A stretch of 64,000 nucleotides of DNA from Agapanthus africanus (lineage: Eukaryota; Streptophyta; Magnoliopsida; Asparagales; Amaryllidaceae). The notes beneath the pieces are model-generated. The model did no database searches. It saw nothing but the letters and a program-made list of their open reading frames with translations, and was not told the origin of the DNA. A program made the translations under genes and the position numbers. The stretch spans positions 291,486,044-291,550,043 of the forward strand of contig CM057337.1 of assembly GCA_030015575.1 (NCBI GenBank), written 5' to 3'. Positions 36,291-47,800 of the stretch are shown in pieces. The number at the start of each line of letters is the position of its first letter. The first letter of the stretch is position 1.

Positions 36291-37107
36291 GACTTGCTGA
36301 AAACTAGTCGACTCATCAACATCAATGATGCAATCCTCTCGATCTCCTTTTACGTTAAAACCTTAGTATCTCTCGGGTGGATGAGACTGCCTACTAGATC
36401 TGAAGAGTGGCGTAAGTACATCCGGTTCCATTAAAATCTCAGGTTCTACCAAGTCTTCAGTAATAGTTTGTGGTTCTGGAATTTCTTCCTGCTCTATTGT
36501 GCTCCTACTAATCGCTTTTTCAAAAAATTGAGTTTTCATAAAATGGCATGATAAGAAACAAAGACCTTTTGTTCCTAAGCATAATAGAAATAATACCCCC
36601 TTTAGTTCTTAAGGCATCCCATAAAGTTACACAATACTGAACGTGCCTTGAGATTGTCCGGATGATTTTTTTTGGCAAAAGCAGGACAACCCCATATCTT
36701 AAGATACGTAAGACTGGGTTTCTTCCCACTCCACATTTTATATGGAGTGGTAGGCACAGACTTAGTTGGAACCTTATTCAATAGGTATGCAGCAGATTCT
36801 AGTGTATAACCCTAGAAGGATGGCGGCAATTCAACATTACTCATCATGGAACCCACCATATCATGTAAGGTGCGATTCCGTCTTTCTGATAAACCGTTGT
36901 GTTGTGGTGTGTTTGGAGGAGTAAGCTGACAGAGAATTCCATTCTCTTTTAGATATTCCAAAAACTCGGCACTTAAATATTCACCACCCCGATCAGATCG
37001 GAGCATCTTAATACTTTTGTCGGTTTTCTTTTCCGCTTCATTCTTATACTCCTGGAATTTCTCAAAGGCCTCAGATTTATGCTTCATTAAGAATACATGT
37101 CCGTTCC
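36291..37107 (-). pseudogene. Element H: integrase core to linker
   Basis: A broken run covering KHKSEAFEKFQEYKNE, LRSDRGGEYLSAEF, TPQHNGLSERRNRT (catalytic Asp and Glu present), then frame-disrupted VGYPK-like and linker pieces down to about 36300. Frameshifts lie near 37105 and 36810, and stops follow. Confidence 0.8.
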
Positions 37108-37848
37108 TTAGAAATCATCGGTAAAAGTAATGAAGTAGGAATAACCACTTCTTTCATGCGTAGACATTGGCCCACATACGTCGCTGTGTATGAGTCCGAG
37201 TTCAGTGGCTCTTTCTCTGTGTCCAGTGAACAAAGTTTTGGTCATCTTTTCTCTGATACATGATTGACCAGTTGCATATGATTGATATTCAAACGGATCA
37301 AAATATCCATCTTTATGTAACTTAGTTAATCGTGTTTTATTGATATGACCAAGTCTACAATACCATAAGAATGCTTGATTTGATTCTGAAGCTTTTCTTT
37401 TTAGCGTGTTTTGGACGTTTAAAACTTGATATTGATTGAGAACGTATATTCCATTATTTAGTGTACCCGACCCAATCATTTTATGATTTAGGTGAATGTT
37501 TATGACATTGCTTTCAAGTGCAAAATTATATTCTTCATTAGATAACAAAGATACAGATATAATATTACACATCATACTGGGTACACAAAGGCATTTATGC
37601 AATAACAAAATATATCCACTCGCCAATCCTAGGTGATATTCTCTTACTGCAACAGCATCCACACTGGTTTCGTTGCTAACCCTGAGGGTCATATGACCTT
37701 TTCTTAAAACTTTACAGCTTCTCAGCGCCTGCAAAGAATTACAAATGTGAGATCTTGATCCGGTATCCAATACCCAGAAAGTAGAGTTAATAAAGAAACA
37801 GTTTTCAATCACGAACACACCAGAAGCCGAAACCACAACTTGCTTCAT
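37108..37848 (-). pseudogene. Element H: protease, pre-integrase and integrase N-terminal part
   Basis: About 246 open codons: protease LDTGSRSH (second Gly lost), pre-integrase segment, HHCC zinc region (WYCRLGH, where the first His is Tyr) and IHSDVCGPMSTHERSGYSYF. It is closer to gag-bearing A than to the gag-less copies. Confidence 0.85.
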
Positions 37849-38420
37849 GTCCTATTTCTTGGCTTTTTAATCCCGGAAATCCTTTTTCTAATGTCCTTTC
37901 TTATGACTGTAGATGCATTCTTCCTTTGTACCTGCTACTCTAATATTTTCCTTTCCCTTGCCCTGCATCTTCTGCACACATCCTCTCGGTTTGGTGGGGG
38001 CCTTATTCTTCTTCCCTTTGGACTTAGCCTTGGATTTAGTGGAAGAAGATTCCCCAACAAACAGAGCGAGTGTTTACTTGGATTTATTCAAGGTGCCCTC
38101 TGTCACTCTCAACATGTTAAGGAGATCAGGAAGTGAAACTTTCAGTTTTTGCATATTGAAATTCAATATGAATTGGGCATAGGTGGAGGAAATGGACTGT
38201 AGAATTAATTCAGTATACAACTCATTTTCCAACGTAGTTTCTATTTCCATGAGCTCTTCTATGAGGATAATCATCTTCAGGACGTGGTCCCCAACAGATG
38301 ATCTGACAGCCAACCTCGCTTGAAATAGTTTCTTCGAGGTCTCGTATCTTACGATACGAGATTGCTCTCCATATAAATGTTTGTTATGGAGGAAGATGGA
38401 AGCAAGGTCCATCAACTCAT
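37849..38420 (-). pseudogene. Element H: Gag fragment
   Basis: Gag from MDLASIFLH to GTLNKSK (38074-38412, about 113 codons) aligns with the middle of A's Gag (residues about 87-200). A degraded basic tract and knuckle region follow at 37849-38073. The first 86 or so residues are missing because I is inserted at 38421. This shows that H belonged to the gag-bearing type. Confidence 0.85.
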
Positions 38421-40541
38421 TATTAGTTATATATATGCCCTAGAGGCCATTATTGTACATGATTGTATATTATAGTGGATGCTTGGACATATATAGAGAG
38501 GACTTTCTTGCTCGACATGATAGTATGCTATCTGGTTGCTCTTTGTCTTAACATGTAGACTTGTATTATGATGCTGTCTTACTCTCACATGTTTATAAAG
38601 CTCTTAGGATGTGTACTTGACTGCCAGGACTATGATGGAGATCAAACCAGTGGGGCCAGGGTAGTCTACAAGTTTATCCTTTAATTCTTCCTAGTCGAGG
38701 GTGTATCGAGACAGGGCATCGATATTCCAGAGTAGACTAGCGTAAATGCTTCTTGACCCATATGATGGGCGATGGATGATCCCATATCCATTGGTGTTTC
38801 ATATCAAAGTTGGTATACGGGTGCTCAGTGGAGACTCGGTACACTAAACAGGCTTGCTGAGAACTGCTAAATGGTATTATACCTATCGTTAAATAGCAGT
38901 TCTCTGGTGACACTGGTACAGGTTAGTCTGTTGAGCCGAGATCGTCATAGAGTCTTGTGTGATTCCCACTGTGCATTGATTTCCACCTTACCAAGTTCAA
39001 GAGAACGTGCAAAACGGTGATTTTTGGGTACAGTCCCGAGTCACATGGAGGCAATGAGCGATAGGAGGTGATTCGTCTCTCCCGTTATTGGGGGTTGATG
39101 TTGCGCTGTGCTGATTGGCTATAACAGGAAGTCCCTGGCCAGGGATGATATGGAGATTTACTGGTAAGTGTTATCAGAATTTTCTCGACCCGTTATAAGC
39201 CTTACATCGGCACAACTTATCAAGTTACTGGGGTCTGACGTTTACCACCCCTAAACTAGATATGCGACATATCAGACGAAGAGACTAAACTGTACGGTAG
39301 TGTTACTGACCGGCTTTGCAGGTGTTTAGACAAGGTTGCATGTTGATCTTCTGGTCGCTCAATACCCGGGTAGCCGTTACGTCCAGCTAGTACCGCTTAC
39401 GGCTTATGGGTAACTGATATGATCATCTACTGCCGATGTATTGACGAGTCTTTAGAGTCCTACACAGAGGTTTACTAGCTCATTCGAAACGTAGTAGGAG
39501 CACATATGTGATATGTGTGTGACCGAGATTAATACGTATATGTGATACCGTATTCTATTCTCGCAATATGTGATATCGGTCGGTTATATGTGATATAGCC
39601 GGGTTATCGAATCAACTGTTGAATCGATAAGTTGATAAAAATAATATTAGTCGGTTATATGTGATATAGCTGGATTATTAAATCAAGTATTGATTTAATA
39701 ATTTAATGTATGATTGTATCTATTTGATATATTAATTTTACATTAACTAATATTTGATCACTTAAACATTTCTTTTTCTCACTTGTGCACATTCAATATA
39801 TATGTGATATATATTATTGTATCATGTTTGTTGCTACTTGCTACATGGGTGTATGAGACTCACACCATGCTAATGAAAATGTGGGGTTTTAATTATTAAG
39901 GAAAAAACAAAATTAGGTGGAATATTAGTCATGGTCGGATGCATAGTGGAAGCTTGTAGAACCATTGACTTAGTCCACTAATTTTGTCTTAACCTAGATA
40001 TTTATTAACCCAACCATCATCTTAAGCCATGGTTAAGTCTCTACATGAGTTCATATGAGATATTATCTCTCCTATGGTTGCTACTCTCACTCATTCACTC
40101 ACTCATCCATTATTGACTTCTTCTCCTACTTCACCAAAGAAAAGCTCTCTAGGTTTTTGAGGAGGTGAAGAAAATTGGTGAGAAAAATATTTCTAAATTG
40201 AGCAAAATTCATACTTTATCAACCTACACTAGATTAGCCATTTAGTTTAGGTTGTTTGCTTCACAAATTCCTAATTAGTGAAGAGGTAGCTTGAGTTAGT
40301 GTCTCCTCGACGTAGATCTCCTCGACGATGATGCCACCATTGTTGTATCTGATATTAACTCCTAAGTTGTTTTCTTCACTAATTCCACATGGTGTTCATT
40401 TCACCTTGTGGAGCCTTACTAGATTCCGGGAGATCACTACTTGGCGCGAAGGATCTACTACATGGAGCTTTTGAAGTGAACGACCGGTCCACAAAGGTTG
40501 TATCACTACTTAGATGTAATGTTTGATTATATGATTGTTTC
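38421..40541 (+). repeat. Element I: 5' LTR, first part
   Basis: It begins TATTAG (TGTTAG with one G to A change) with the TGCCCTAGAGGCC box. It is interrupted at 40541 by E. With 50171-50281 it makes a 2232-bp LTR. CTCAT at 38416-38420 is the expected left target copy, inside H gag. Confidence 0.88.
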
Positions 40542-42570
40542 TGTTGGTGTATATGCCCTAGAGGCCATTACTGTATCATACTAGTATGTATATTACTTGA
40601 TGGAAGCTTGGGATATTCACAGTTGTACAGACAATCTTGCTCAATATAGTAGTATGCTACTTGGTTTGTCTCTGCTTTAATGTGTACATGTGTGTTTATT
40701 TATTATATCACCTATACGCATTAGTAGAGCCCTTAGGATCTTTGCTTGATTACCGGCGTTGTGATGGCGATCACACTCGTGGGGGCTGGGTAATCTACAA
40801 GCACATCCTTATACACGTCCCTAGTCGTGGGAGTATCGAGATAGGGCATCGATACTCCGGAGTAGACTAGCGTATGCGCTTCTCATCCCAGCTCGGGAGA
40901 CGGTCTGTCCCACAGCCGTCAGTACGTCGTACTTGAGATAGTATGCGGGTGCTCGTTAGGTTACGAGTACACTGGACAGGACTCGTCGGGAACTGATGGT
41001 TGGTATTATACCTATCGTCAGTTATCAGTTCCCAGATGACATGAGTACAGCTTAGTCCGCTGACTTGACACTGTCACTTCGCCTCGAGTGTGTTCCCACT
41101 GTTCTTTGATTGCTACCCTACCACGGCTCTACTGAGTCGTGCAAACAGGTAGTAGTTGGGAGCAGTCCCGAAGCACTTGGAGGCAGTGACGGTTAGACAG
41201 GATTCGTCTCTCCCGGTATTGGGGGTTGACATCGCGCTGTGTCTAGGAGAGCCATTACACGAGTAGTCCCTGGCCAGGGCAAGCGAGATATACTGGTAGG
41301 TTTCCAGTGTTATCTCAGGGTGTATTGGGCTTCACTCCGACACGACTTGTACCGCTATTAGGGGACTGACGTTTACCGCCCCCCTAGGCCCGCCATGCGA
41401 TGTATCAGACGAACAGACCGGACTGTACGGAGATTGTCACATACAGGCTCAGTAGGAGTGCAGATGGGGTTCACCTCGTCAGTCTTCTTATCGACATCTA
41501 CCTGGGGACCGTTACGTACAGCTAGTGCCGCTTGCGGTCTGTGGTTAAACCCACTGCCAGCGTAGTGTCGAGTCTTTAGAGTCCCACACAGAGAGCTATT
41601 CGCCTTTAGGCAAAACGAGTAGAGGTCGCATGGTTTTGCGACAGGGTTCGTTCGCATCCGCGCACTTGTGCACGTTTGCTGTCCGGACAGTTTATACTAG
41701 CGGGCTTTGGTTTAAGCCGGATCCTAGTATATGATTTGAGATTGGTTTTTCTCATTCTGTTCGTGTTCCTCGGATCACGAATGCGGGTGCGTATGCACAG
41801 TTGCTTGAGATTGGGGGAGAGGACCTTGTTTAGGGTTAATGGCCTTTGTCATTTTATTAACCCTATTGATTTTGTGTGGATTATTGTTAATTGATAATTA
41901 GCTTAATTATTGTGCATGGTTGTTGTTGACAATTTGACTTCATTGACTTGTTGACCATGTTGACAACTTGACCATAATCATTTCATTTGGAAGATGCTCT
42001 TTGATCTTTGCAAAAAATGAAATGATAATGGTCAATTCATGATTTATCATGACAATTTTCAAGCTAATTATCTAATTAGAATTATCCTCACATATTAGTG
42101 AGAAAGGCTCACTATTTTCTCATTCTCTCATATCTTTTCTCTCTCTTGCTCATCCTCTCCCTCAAGCTCTCTCCCTCTCATGTGTTGAGAAACAAAAAGC
42201 TTGAGAAAAACCCTCTCTTGATCTTCTCTACTCACTTCTAGGGTTCAAGCCTTAGCATTTCTTGCACTCTAGTTACTCCTAGCTTGGAGTTGAAGCTAAA
42301 GGTGGTGGCTTTCAAGTGGATCTTTCTTTGACGGATGAAGACAAGCAAGGTGAACTCTTTCTACCATTCCGACGAGCAAGGAGAGAAGGAGTTCGAGCTC
42401 AAGGTATAACCTTTCTACAACTTACTTAGTTGTTAGTTTACTTTAGCTAGTTTTCGTTTAGCAAAGATCCTCACAAGCTCGGTCCATGTTGCCTAAGTCA
42501 TTAAAAATCGGATTTTTATTATGTTTTCCGCCTCCCCGCAAGCACCGGGGTGGGCAACGTGGACCCAACA
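40542..42570 (+). repeat. Element E: 5' LTR
   Basis: 2029 bp. It contains the family box, a stem-loop GAGTATCGA/TCGATACTC at 40831-40857, and near its end an AAG|GTATAA sequence (about 42393-42402) resembling a 5' splice site. The core promoter is not resolved. Confidence 0.97.
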
Positions 42571-42571
42571 G

Positions 42572-42584
42572 TGGTATCAGAGCC
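42572..42584 (+). other. Element E: primer-binding site
   Basis: TGGTATCAGAGCC, one base after the LTR. Exact match to initiator tRNA-Met. Confidence 0.96.
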
Positions 42585-42774
42585 TAACTAAACTCAAACT
42601 AGCTAGGTAGTGAAGTGTAACGAAGTTTCGAAACCGAAAATCCAAAAACCGAACTTTTGTAAAACCCTAGTTTCTGTTGAAATTTTTTCTGCTCAAAATA
42701 GAAAACTTTATATTTGTAAATTCATCTCAGGGTTTTCTAAAAACACCCATGAAAAACGACACAGAGATTTGTCT

Positions 42775-42831
42775 AAACCGCCGCGCTTCCGCCGCATGAG
42801 GTAGGCTTGTGCCGCGGAAGCGCCGCGGTTT
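42775..42831 (+). other. GC-rich proximal hairpin, element E
   Basis: 22-nt arms at 42775-42796 and 42810-42831 pair at 20 of 22 positions (built on AAACCGC, GCGCTTCCGC and GCA). Both mismatches are C-C. It lies about 190 bases after the primer-binding site. Confidence 0.85.
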
Positions 42832-43261
42832 GATGTCCTCTCTGCTTCGTTTTTCGTGCAGTGTCTTTCTGTGTTGATTTTGGGATTTTTAGGATATATA
42901 ATATATGCCCAGATTTTCCAGAACTAAAATTTACTTTTGGGGGCCTATAAATCCGTATTTTTCGAAACTTCGCTACACTTTAACTACATCGGTTATATCT
43001 GTAATGCTTGCATGTATTGAACGTCGGCTAATCGCTATAAGACGATTAGTCGGGGTTATACATGATCTGTGATTGTTATTGGTTTGTGGATATGAATGGA
43101 TTGGATTGTCGCGGGGTGAATGGCCGGGGTGGATGTGAGATGAGCGTTGTTTTTCTTTCATTCATTTGTAAATTTGTAAATTGATGTAATATTATTTGTT
43201 TGGCCGCACAACCGGGTCGGGGTTGTAGCCGTCATTGTATAATTCTTTTTACTGTTTTTGC

Positions 43262-43399
43262 TCCTAGGATAGACCCATGGAGGGGGTGCACAAACTACCG
43301 GGTATCTCGAAGTGCCGAGTGGCCTACTCACGGTGGTGAGGGAGGTTGCTTCGCTTCGGGTGCTTGGCGGGTAGTTTGCCGCACCCGTAGGGGTCTAGG
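43262..43399 (+). other. Long-range paired leader domain, element E
   Basis: Nested arms: AGACCC (43271) with GGGTCT (43391), GGGTGC (43284) with GCACCC (43381), CAAACTACC (43291) with GGTAGTTTG (43370), and CTCA with TGAG inside. Confidence 0.8.
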
Positions 43400-43812
43400 G
43401 TGGGGTATTGGCCATTCACCGCGACCGTGTAATCCGCTTTACGTTGCAGGCTCGAACGCATTGCGGATTCCTAGTATATCCAATGTATTCATCTGTGATC
43501 TGTAATGTCTATCATTGCTTTCTATTTAGGCGTTGCTTATGTTTTACAGCCGCGCTAGCCCAGCCCCCGCTCTGTCGTTAGTTAAGTAACCTAACGGGTG
43601 ATGACGGGGCCCCGTGGCGAATGCGAATGGCATAAGCGTACGTCATATTTTGGTTGTTTTCTGCAATGGTAGGATTTAAATGATGGGACGCATTAAAAGA
43701 ACTAATGCAAGAAAATAAACCTAAAAGACGTTGTTGGAACAATTTTTCAAAAAGCTGTTATTGCAAGGACGTTCATTTTTGTTTTGCATCGCGGTATTCG
43801 GTTATGAATGCC

Positions 43813-44008
43813 CAGCACCTCAGTCGACGAGGCAAGGGCCGAGATCCCTTCACCGGGAGTGACCCCTTGAACAAAACTTTGCGTCAGGGTAATAACTTCA
43901 CCATAGTCGATTATTCTTGCTTTGCATCGAGGTATTCATCTTACGAATGCCCAGCACCTCACTCGACGAGGAAAGAGCCGAGATCCCTTCGCAGGGAGTG
44001 ACCTCTTT
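43813..44008 (+). repeat. Duplicated leader module, element E (2 units)
   Basis: Units at 43813-43868 and 43952-44008, with CCTCAGTCGACGAGG and CCTCACTCGACGAGG, each followed by TCCC..GGGA and GTGACC. Confidence 0.75.
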
Positions 44009-44128
44009 AGCAAATGTTTTCGCCACTATGTTTTTCAAAAAGACTACCAGGTTCCTTCAACGATATCAAGTTCATTACGTTAACGGGTTTTTCGCCAAAA
44101 ACCCAGCCGTAGCCCTCTGTCATTTCTT

Positions 44129-44360
44129 ACAAGTAACACTTAGTATTCGTGCTGCGTTTGTTGACTCCGTCAAGGCGTAGTGTACGGTAGCTAAGTGCTG
44201 CTTGTTTGTATCGGTATATGGGATTGATTAGGACAGTCGTATAACCTTGTTGACTCCGTCAAGGGTTATGCGGGTGGGTTTAATGCAATCCAGATAATGA
44301 CAGGTTGAACTTGACTAGGACTCTTTGATTTGTTGACTCCGTCAAGATCACTTGGGTCCT
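44129..44360 (+). other. Three-hairpin leader domain, element E
   Basis: Hairpin 1 (44129-44205) pairs ACAAG with CTTGT, CACTTAG with CTAAGTG and CTGCG with CGTAG. Hairpin 2 (44238-44272) pairs CGTATAACC with GGTTATGCG (one G-U). Hairpin 3 (44317-44360) pairs AGGAC with GTCCT and TGAT with ATCA. Each is capped by the same TTGAC-TCC-GTCAA. Confidence 0.85.
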
Positions 44361-44816
44361 AGGGGCAAAAACCATATCGGGAGTTTCAAAAGAACTGAAA
44401 CTTGCAGATTCAGCATACCTTCTGGAGTGTGGTGACTAGAGTGGATTCCATCTAGGTTATCACACAATGACAGTTGGATCCCGATCCCACTGATGAGTTG
44501 GTTTACTCTCGGGAGATTATTTTCACTTAACGATCAATGCTATAAACCTAGTAGGTGTCTAGAAAGGTGTTAGCGGGGTTACGCCCCCAGGGAAAAGAGG
44601 TTATTTAATTAAGGAACTTCGCGAAAGCGTTGGAAAACCTCCCTCGAAGTACCAACACTAGCCTGGCTGAAAGGTTAAGCAAGTATTGTGACGTGAATTA
44701 AAACCCGGCTAGTTCTTCTTTTAAAGGTTTTAAGAAGAATTTGAGGAAACAGTGGGAGACATCCTGGTTAGATAAATTAATAAACCAATCTAATCTTGCA
44801 AGAGCATACGCTGAGT

Positions 44817-44841
44817 GTTTCTTTTCTCTCTCTCCAGGCAG
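44817..44841 (+). promoter_or_regulatory. Pyrimidine tract with AG before coding start, element E
   Basis: A T/C run ending CCAGGCAG. The position that is ATG in B and G (here 44846-44848) is ATT, so the first in-frame ATG is 44874. Confidence 0.5.
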
Positions 44842-44873
44842 CAACCATTTCACGCCCTAATCAAGATAATAAA

Positions 44874-47800
44874 ATGTATTGCTTGACCGATCCGGATTCT
44901 TATTCGGGACTGGGGAAAGTTGGTTCAGCTCTAACTTGTGACAACAGTCATAAGTATGAGAATGGGAAAGGGGATTGTATGGATTTCCAGGATACCCAGT
45001 CGAAGAAGAAGCATGGTTTTGCATCTACTTCAGGTGTTCTTGTAATTGAGAACTGTTTTACGGTCAGCCCTACCTCCTGGGTACTTGATACCGGATCAGG
45101 ATCTCATATCTGTAATTTATTACAAGGACTGAGAAAAAGTAGGAAAGTTGCACCGGGTGATATGTCGCTCAGAGTAGCGAACGGAGCACAAGTTTATGCG
45201 GCAGCCGTCGGTGAATATCACCTAGTATTGCCAAATGGCAAGACTATGATTTTGAACGATTGCTACTATGTACCCTCCATGGTTTGCAACATCATATCAG
45301 TTTCTTTACTCGATAAAGAAAGATATAAGTTTGTTCTTGAAAAGAATATCATGAACATTTACCTTGATAAGGTACTGGTTGCAGAGGGTACACTGTTTAA
45401 TGGTATCTACGTTCTAAATCAGAATACAGTTCTCAATATACAAAACACGCGCAAGAGGAAGAATTCAGATACGAATGAATCCTACTTGTGGCATTGTAGA
45501 CTTGGTCATATCGGAGAGAAAAGACTGAGTAAGTTGCATAAAGATGGACTCTTGAATGCGTTCGAGTTTTCATCTTATGAAACTTGTCAGTCTTGTCTCA
45601 AAGGGAAGATGACCAAATCTCCGTTCACCGGACATGGAGAAAGAGCAAGAGAGCTCTTGGGACTCATACACAGTGATGTGTGTGGTCCGATGTCTATACA
45701 TGCAAGGGGTGGGTTCTCGTACTTCATCACATTCACTGACGATCTCTCTAGGTTCGGATATGTGTATCTGATGAAACACAAATCTGAAGCTTTTGAGAAA
45801 TTCAAGGAATTCAGAAATGAAGTAGAGAACCAGACAGGCAAAAGTATCAAGATCCTCCGGTCTGACAGGGGAGGGGAGTACTTAAGCACGGAATTCCTAG
45901 ATTACTTAAAAGAGAATGGTATTCTCTCTCAGCTTACTCCTCCTTATACACCACAGCACAACGGTGTTTCGGAGCGGAGGAATCGTACCCTACTGGATAT
46001 GGTTCGCTCCATGATGAGTAGTGCTGAGTTGCCTCTTTCATTTTGGGGACATGCGCTTCAGACAGCGGCGTACCTATTGAACTATGTTCCATCCAAATCA
46101 GTGCCTAAGACTCCATATGAAATATGGAGTGGAAGAAATCCGTATCTTAAGCGATTTAAGATATGGGGTTGTCCGGCCTATGTGAAAACACAGAAACCGG
46201 ACAAGTTGGAGGCACGGTCAGTTCTCTGTAAATTTGTGGGATATCCTAAAGACTCACTAGGATATCTGTTCTACCACACTGAGGAACAGAAGGTGTTTGT
46301 ATCTCGCCACGCTACCTTCTTAGAAAGGGAGTTTCTTGCAAAAGAAGCTAGTGGGAGTTCGGTAGAACTGGAAGAAATTCAGCGACCACAAAATGTAACT
46401 GAAAATTTGGAGGAACCGCTAGATTCAGTGACCCCAAACGAACCTCAGCCACTCCGCAGATCTGGTAGGATTTCTCATCCGCCCGAGAGATACTACGGTT
46501 TTCTCATTGACGGGGATCGAGAGGATTGCATCTTGGAAGAAGATGACCCTACCAGTTTCAGGCAGGCCATTATCAGTAGGGACTCTGATAAGTGGCAGGA
46601 AGCAATGCAATCCGAAATGGAGTCCATGTACGCCAATAAAGTGTGGACCTTGGATATTGCTCCAGCTGGGGTAAAACCCGTTGGATGCAAATGGATCTAC
46701 AAAAGGAAACTTGGTGTAGATGGGCAGGTGGAAACCTATAAAGCTAGGCTCGTTGCAAAAGGTTTCCGTCAAAGACCTGGTTTGGACTATGACGAGACTT
46801 TTTCTCCGGTAGCTATGCTCAAATCCATTCGGATCTTACTTGCCATTGCTGCCTTCCATGACTATGAAATCTGGCAGATGGATGTTAAAACGGCTTTCCT
46901 AAACGGTTGTTTGGAAGAGTGCGTTTACATGGATCAACCAGAAGGTTTCGTAGACAGTGGGAGCAGCGGAAAGGTGTGCAAGTTGCTTAAATCCATTTAT
47001 GGATTAAAGCAGGCATCGCGGAGCTGGAACATCTGTTTTGATGAGGCAATCAAGGAATTTGATTTCATCAAGAACGAAGATGAACCCTGTGTATATAAGA
47101 AGATTGTAGGACGAACTGTCGTATTCCTAGTCTTGTACGTGGACGACATTCTTTTGATAGGAAATGACATTCCTATGCTACAATCGGTCAAGCTGTTTTT
47201 GTCACAAAGGTTCTCCATGAAGGACCTGGGTGATGCCTCGTACATTCTGGGGATCAAGATCTATAGAGATAGATCCAAGAAACTATTGGGACTTTCACAG
47301 TCCAGGTACATAGAGACCGTACTAAAGAGATTTAGTATGGAGGATTCCAAGCGCGGTAACATACCCGCATTGCACGGAATTACCCTCTCCAAGAAGATGT
47401 CTCCTAAGACTGACGAGGAGAGGGTTCGCATGAGCACTATACCCTACGCTTCGGCGGTAGGATCTATAATGTATGCGATGCTATGTACAAGACCAGATGT
47501 AGCTTACGCGTTGAGCGCAGTAAGCCGGTATCAGTCAGACCCAGGGGAGGACCACTGGACAGCAGTGAAGAACATTCTCAAGTACCTGAGAAGGACTAAG
47601 GAGATGTTCCTGGTTTACGGTAATGGAGACCTCAGGGTCGAGTCCTTTACCGATTCAAGCTTCCAGAGTGACAAAGATGATAGCAAGTCCGTCTCGGGTT
47701 TTGTGTTTACCCTCAACGGAGGGGCGGTATGTTGGAGGAGTTCCAAGCAGGATACCGTCGCAGACTCGACGATGGAGGCTGAATACATTGCTGCAAGCGA

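Larger units (their letters stand above)
42585..44873 (+). other. Element E: 5' leader (non-coding)
   Basis: About 2.3 kb between the primer-binding site and the first usable ATG. It is near-identical to the A leader in long blocks (for example 43070-43260 and 44520-44690) but has the duplicated module that A lacks. It also holds a GCATTA/TAATGC hairpin (43690-43708) and an AATCCGC/GCGGATT pair (43431-43469). Short open frames are not conserved between copies. Confidence 0.85.

Noticed and set aside
40637..40870. 77-codon frame found twice (also 48232-48465)
   Set aside because: It lies in the two LTRs of E and is duplicated only because LTRs are duplicated. Other LTRs of the family do not keep it.
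43200..43505. 101-codon frame in the E leader
   Set aside because: It overlaps the paired RNA domain and is not open in the A, B or I leaders.
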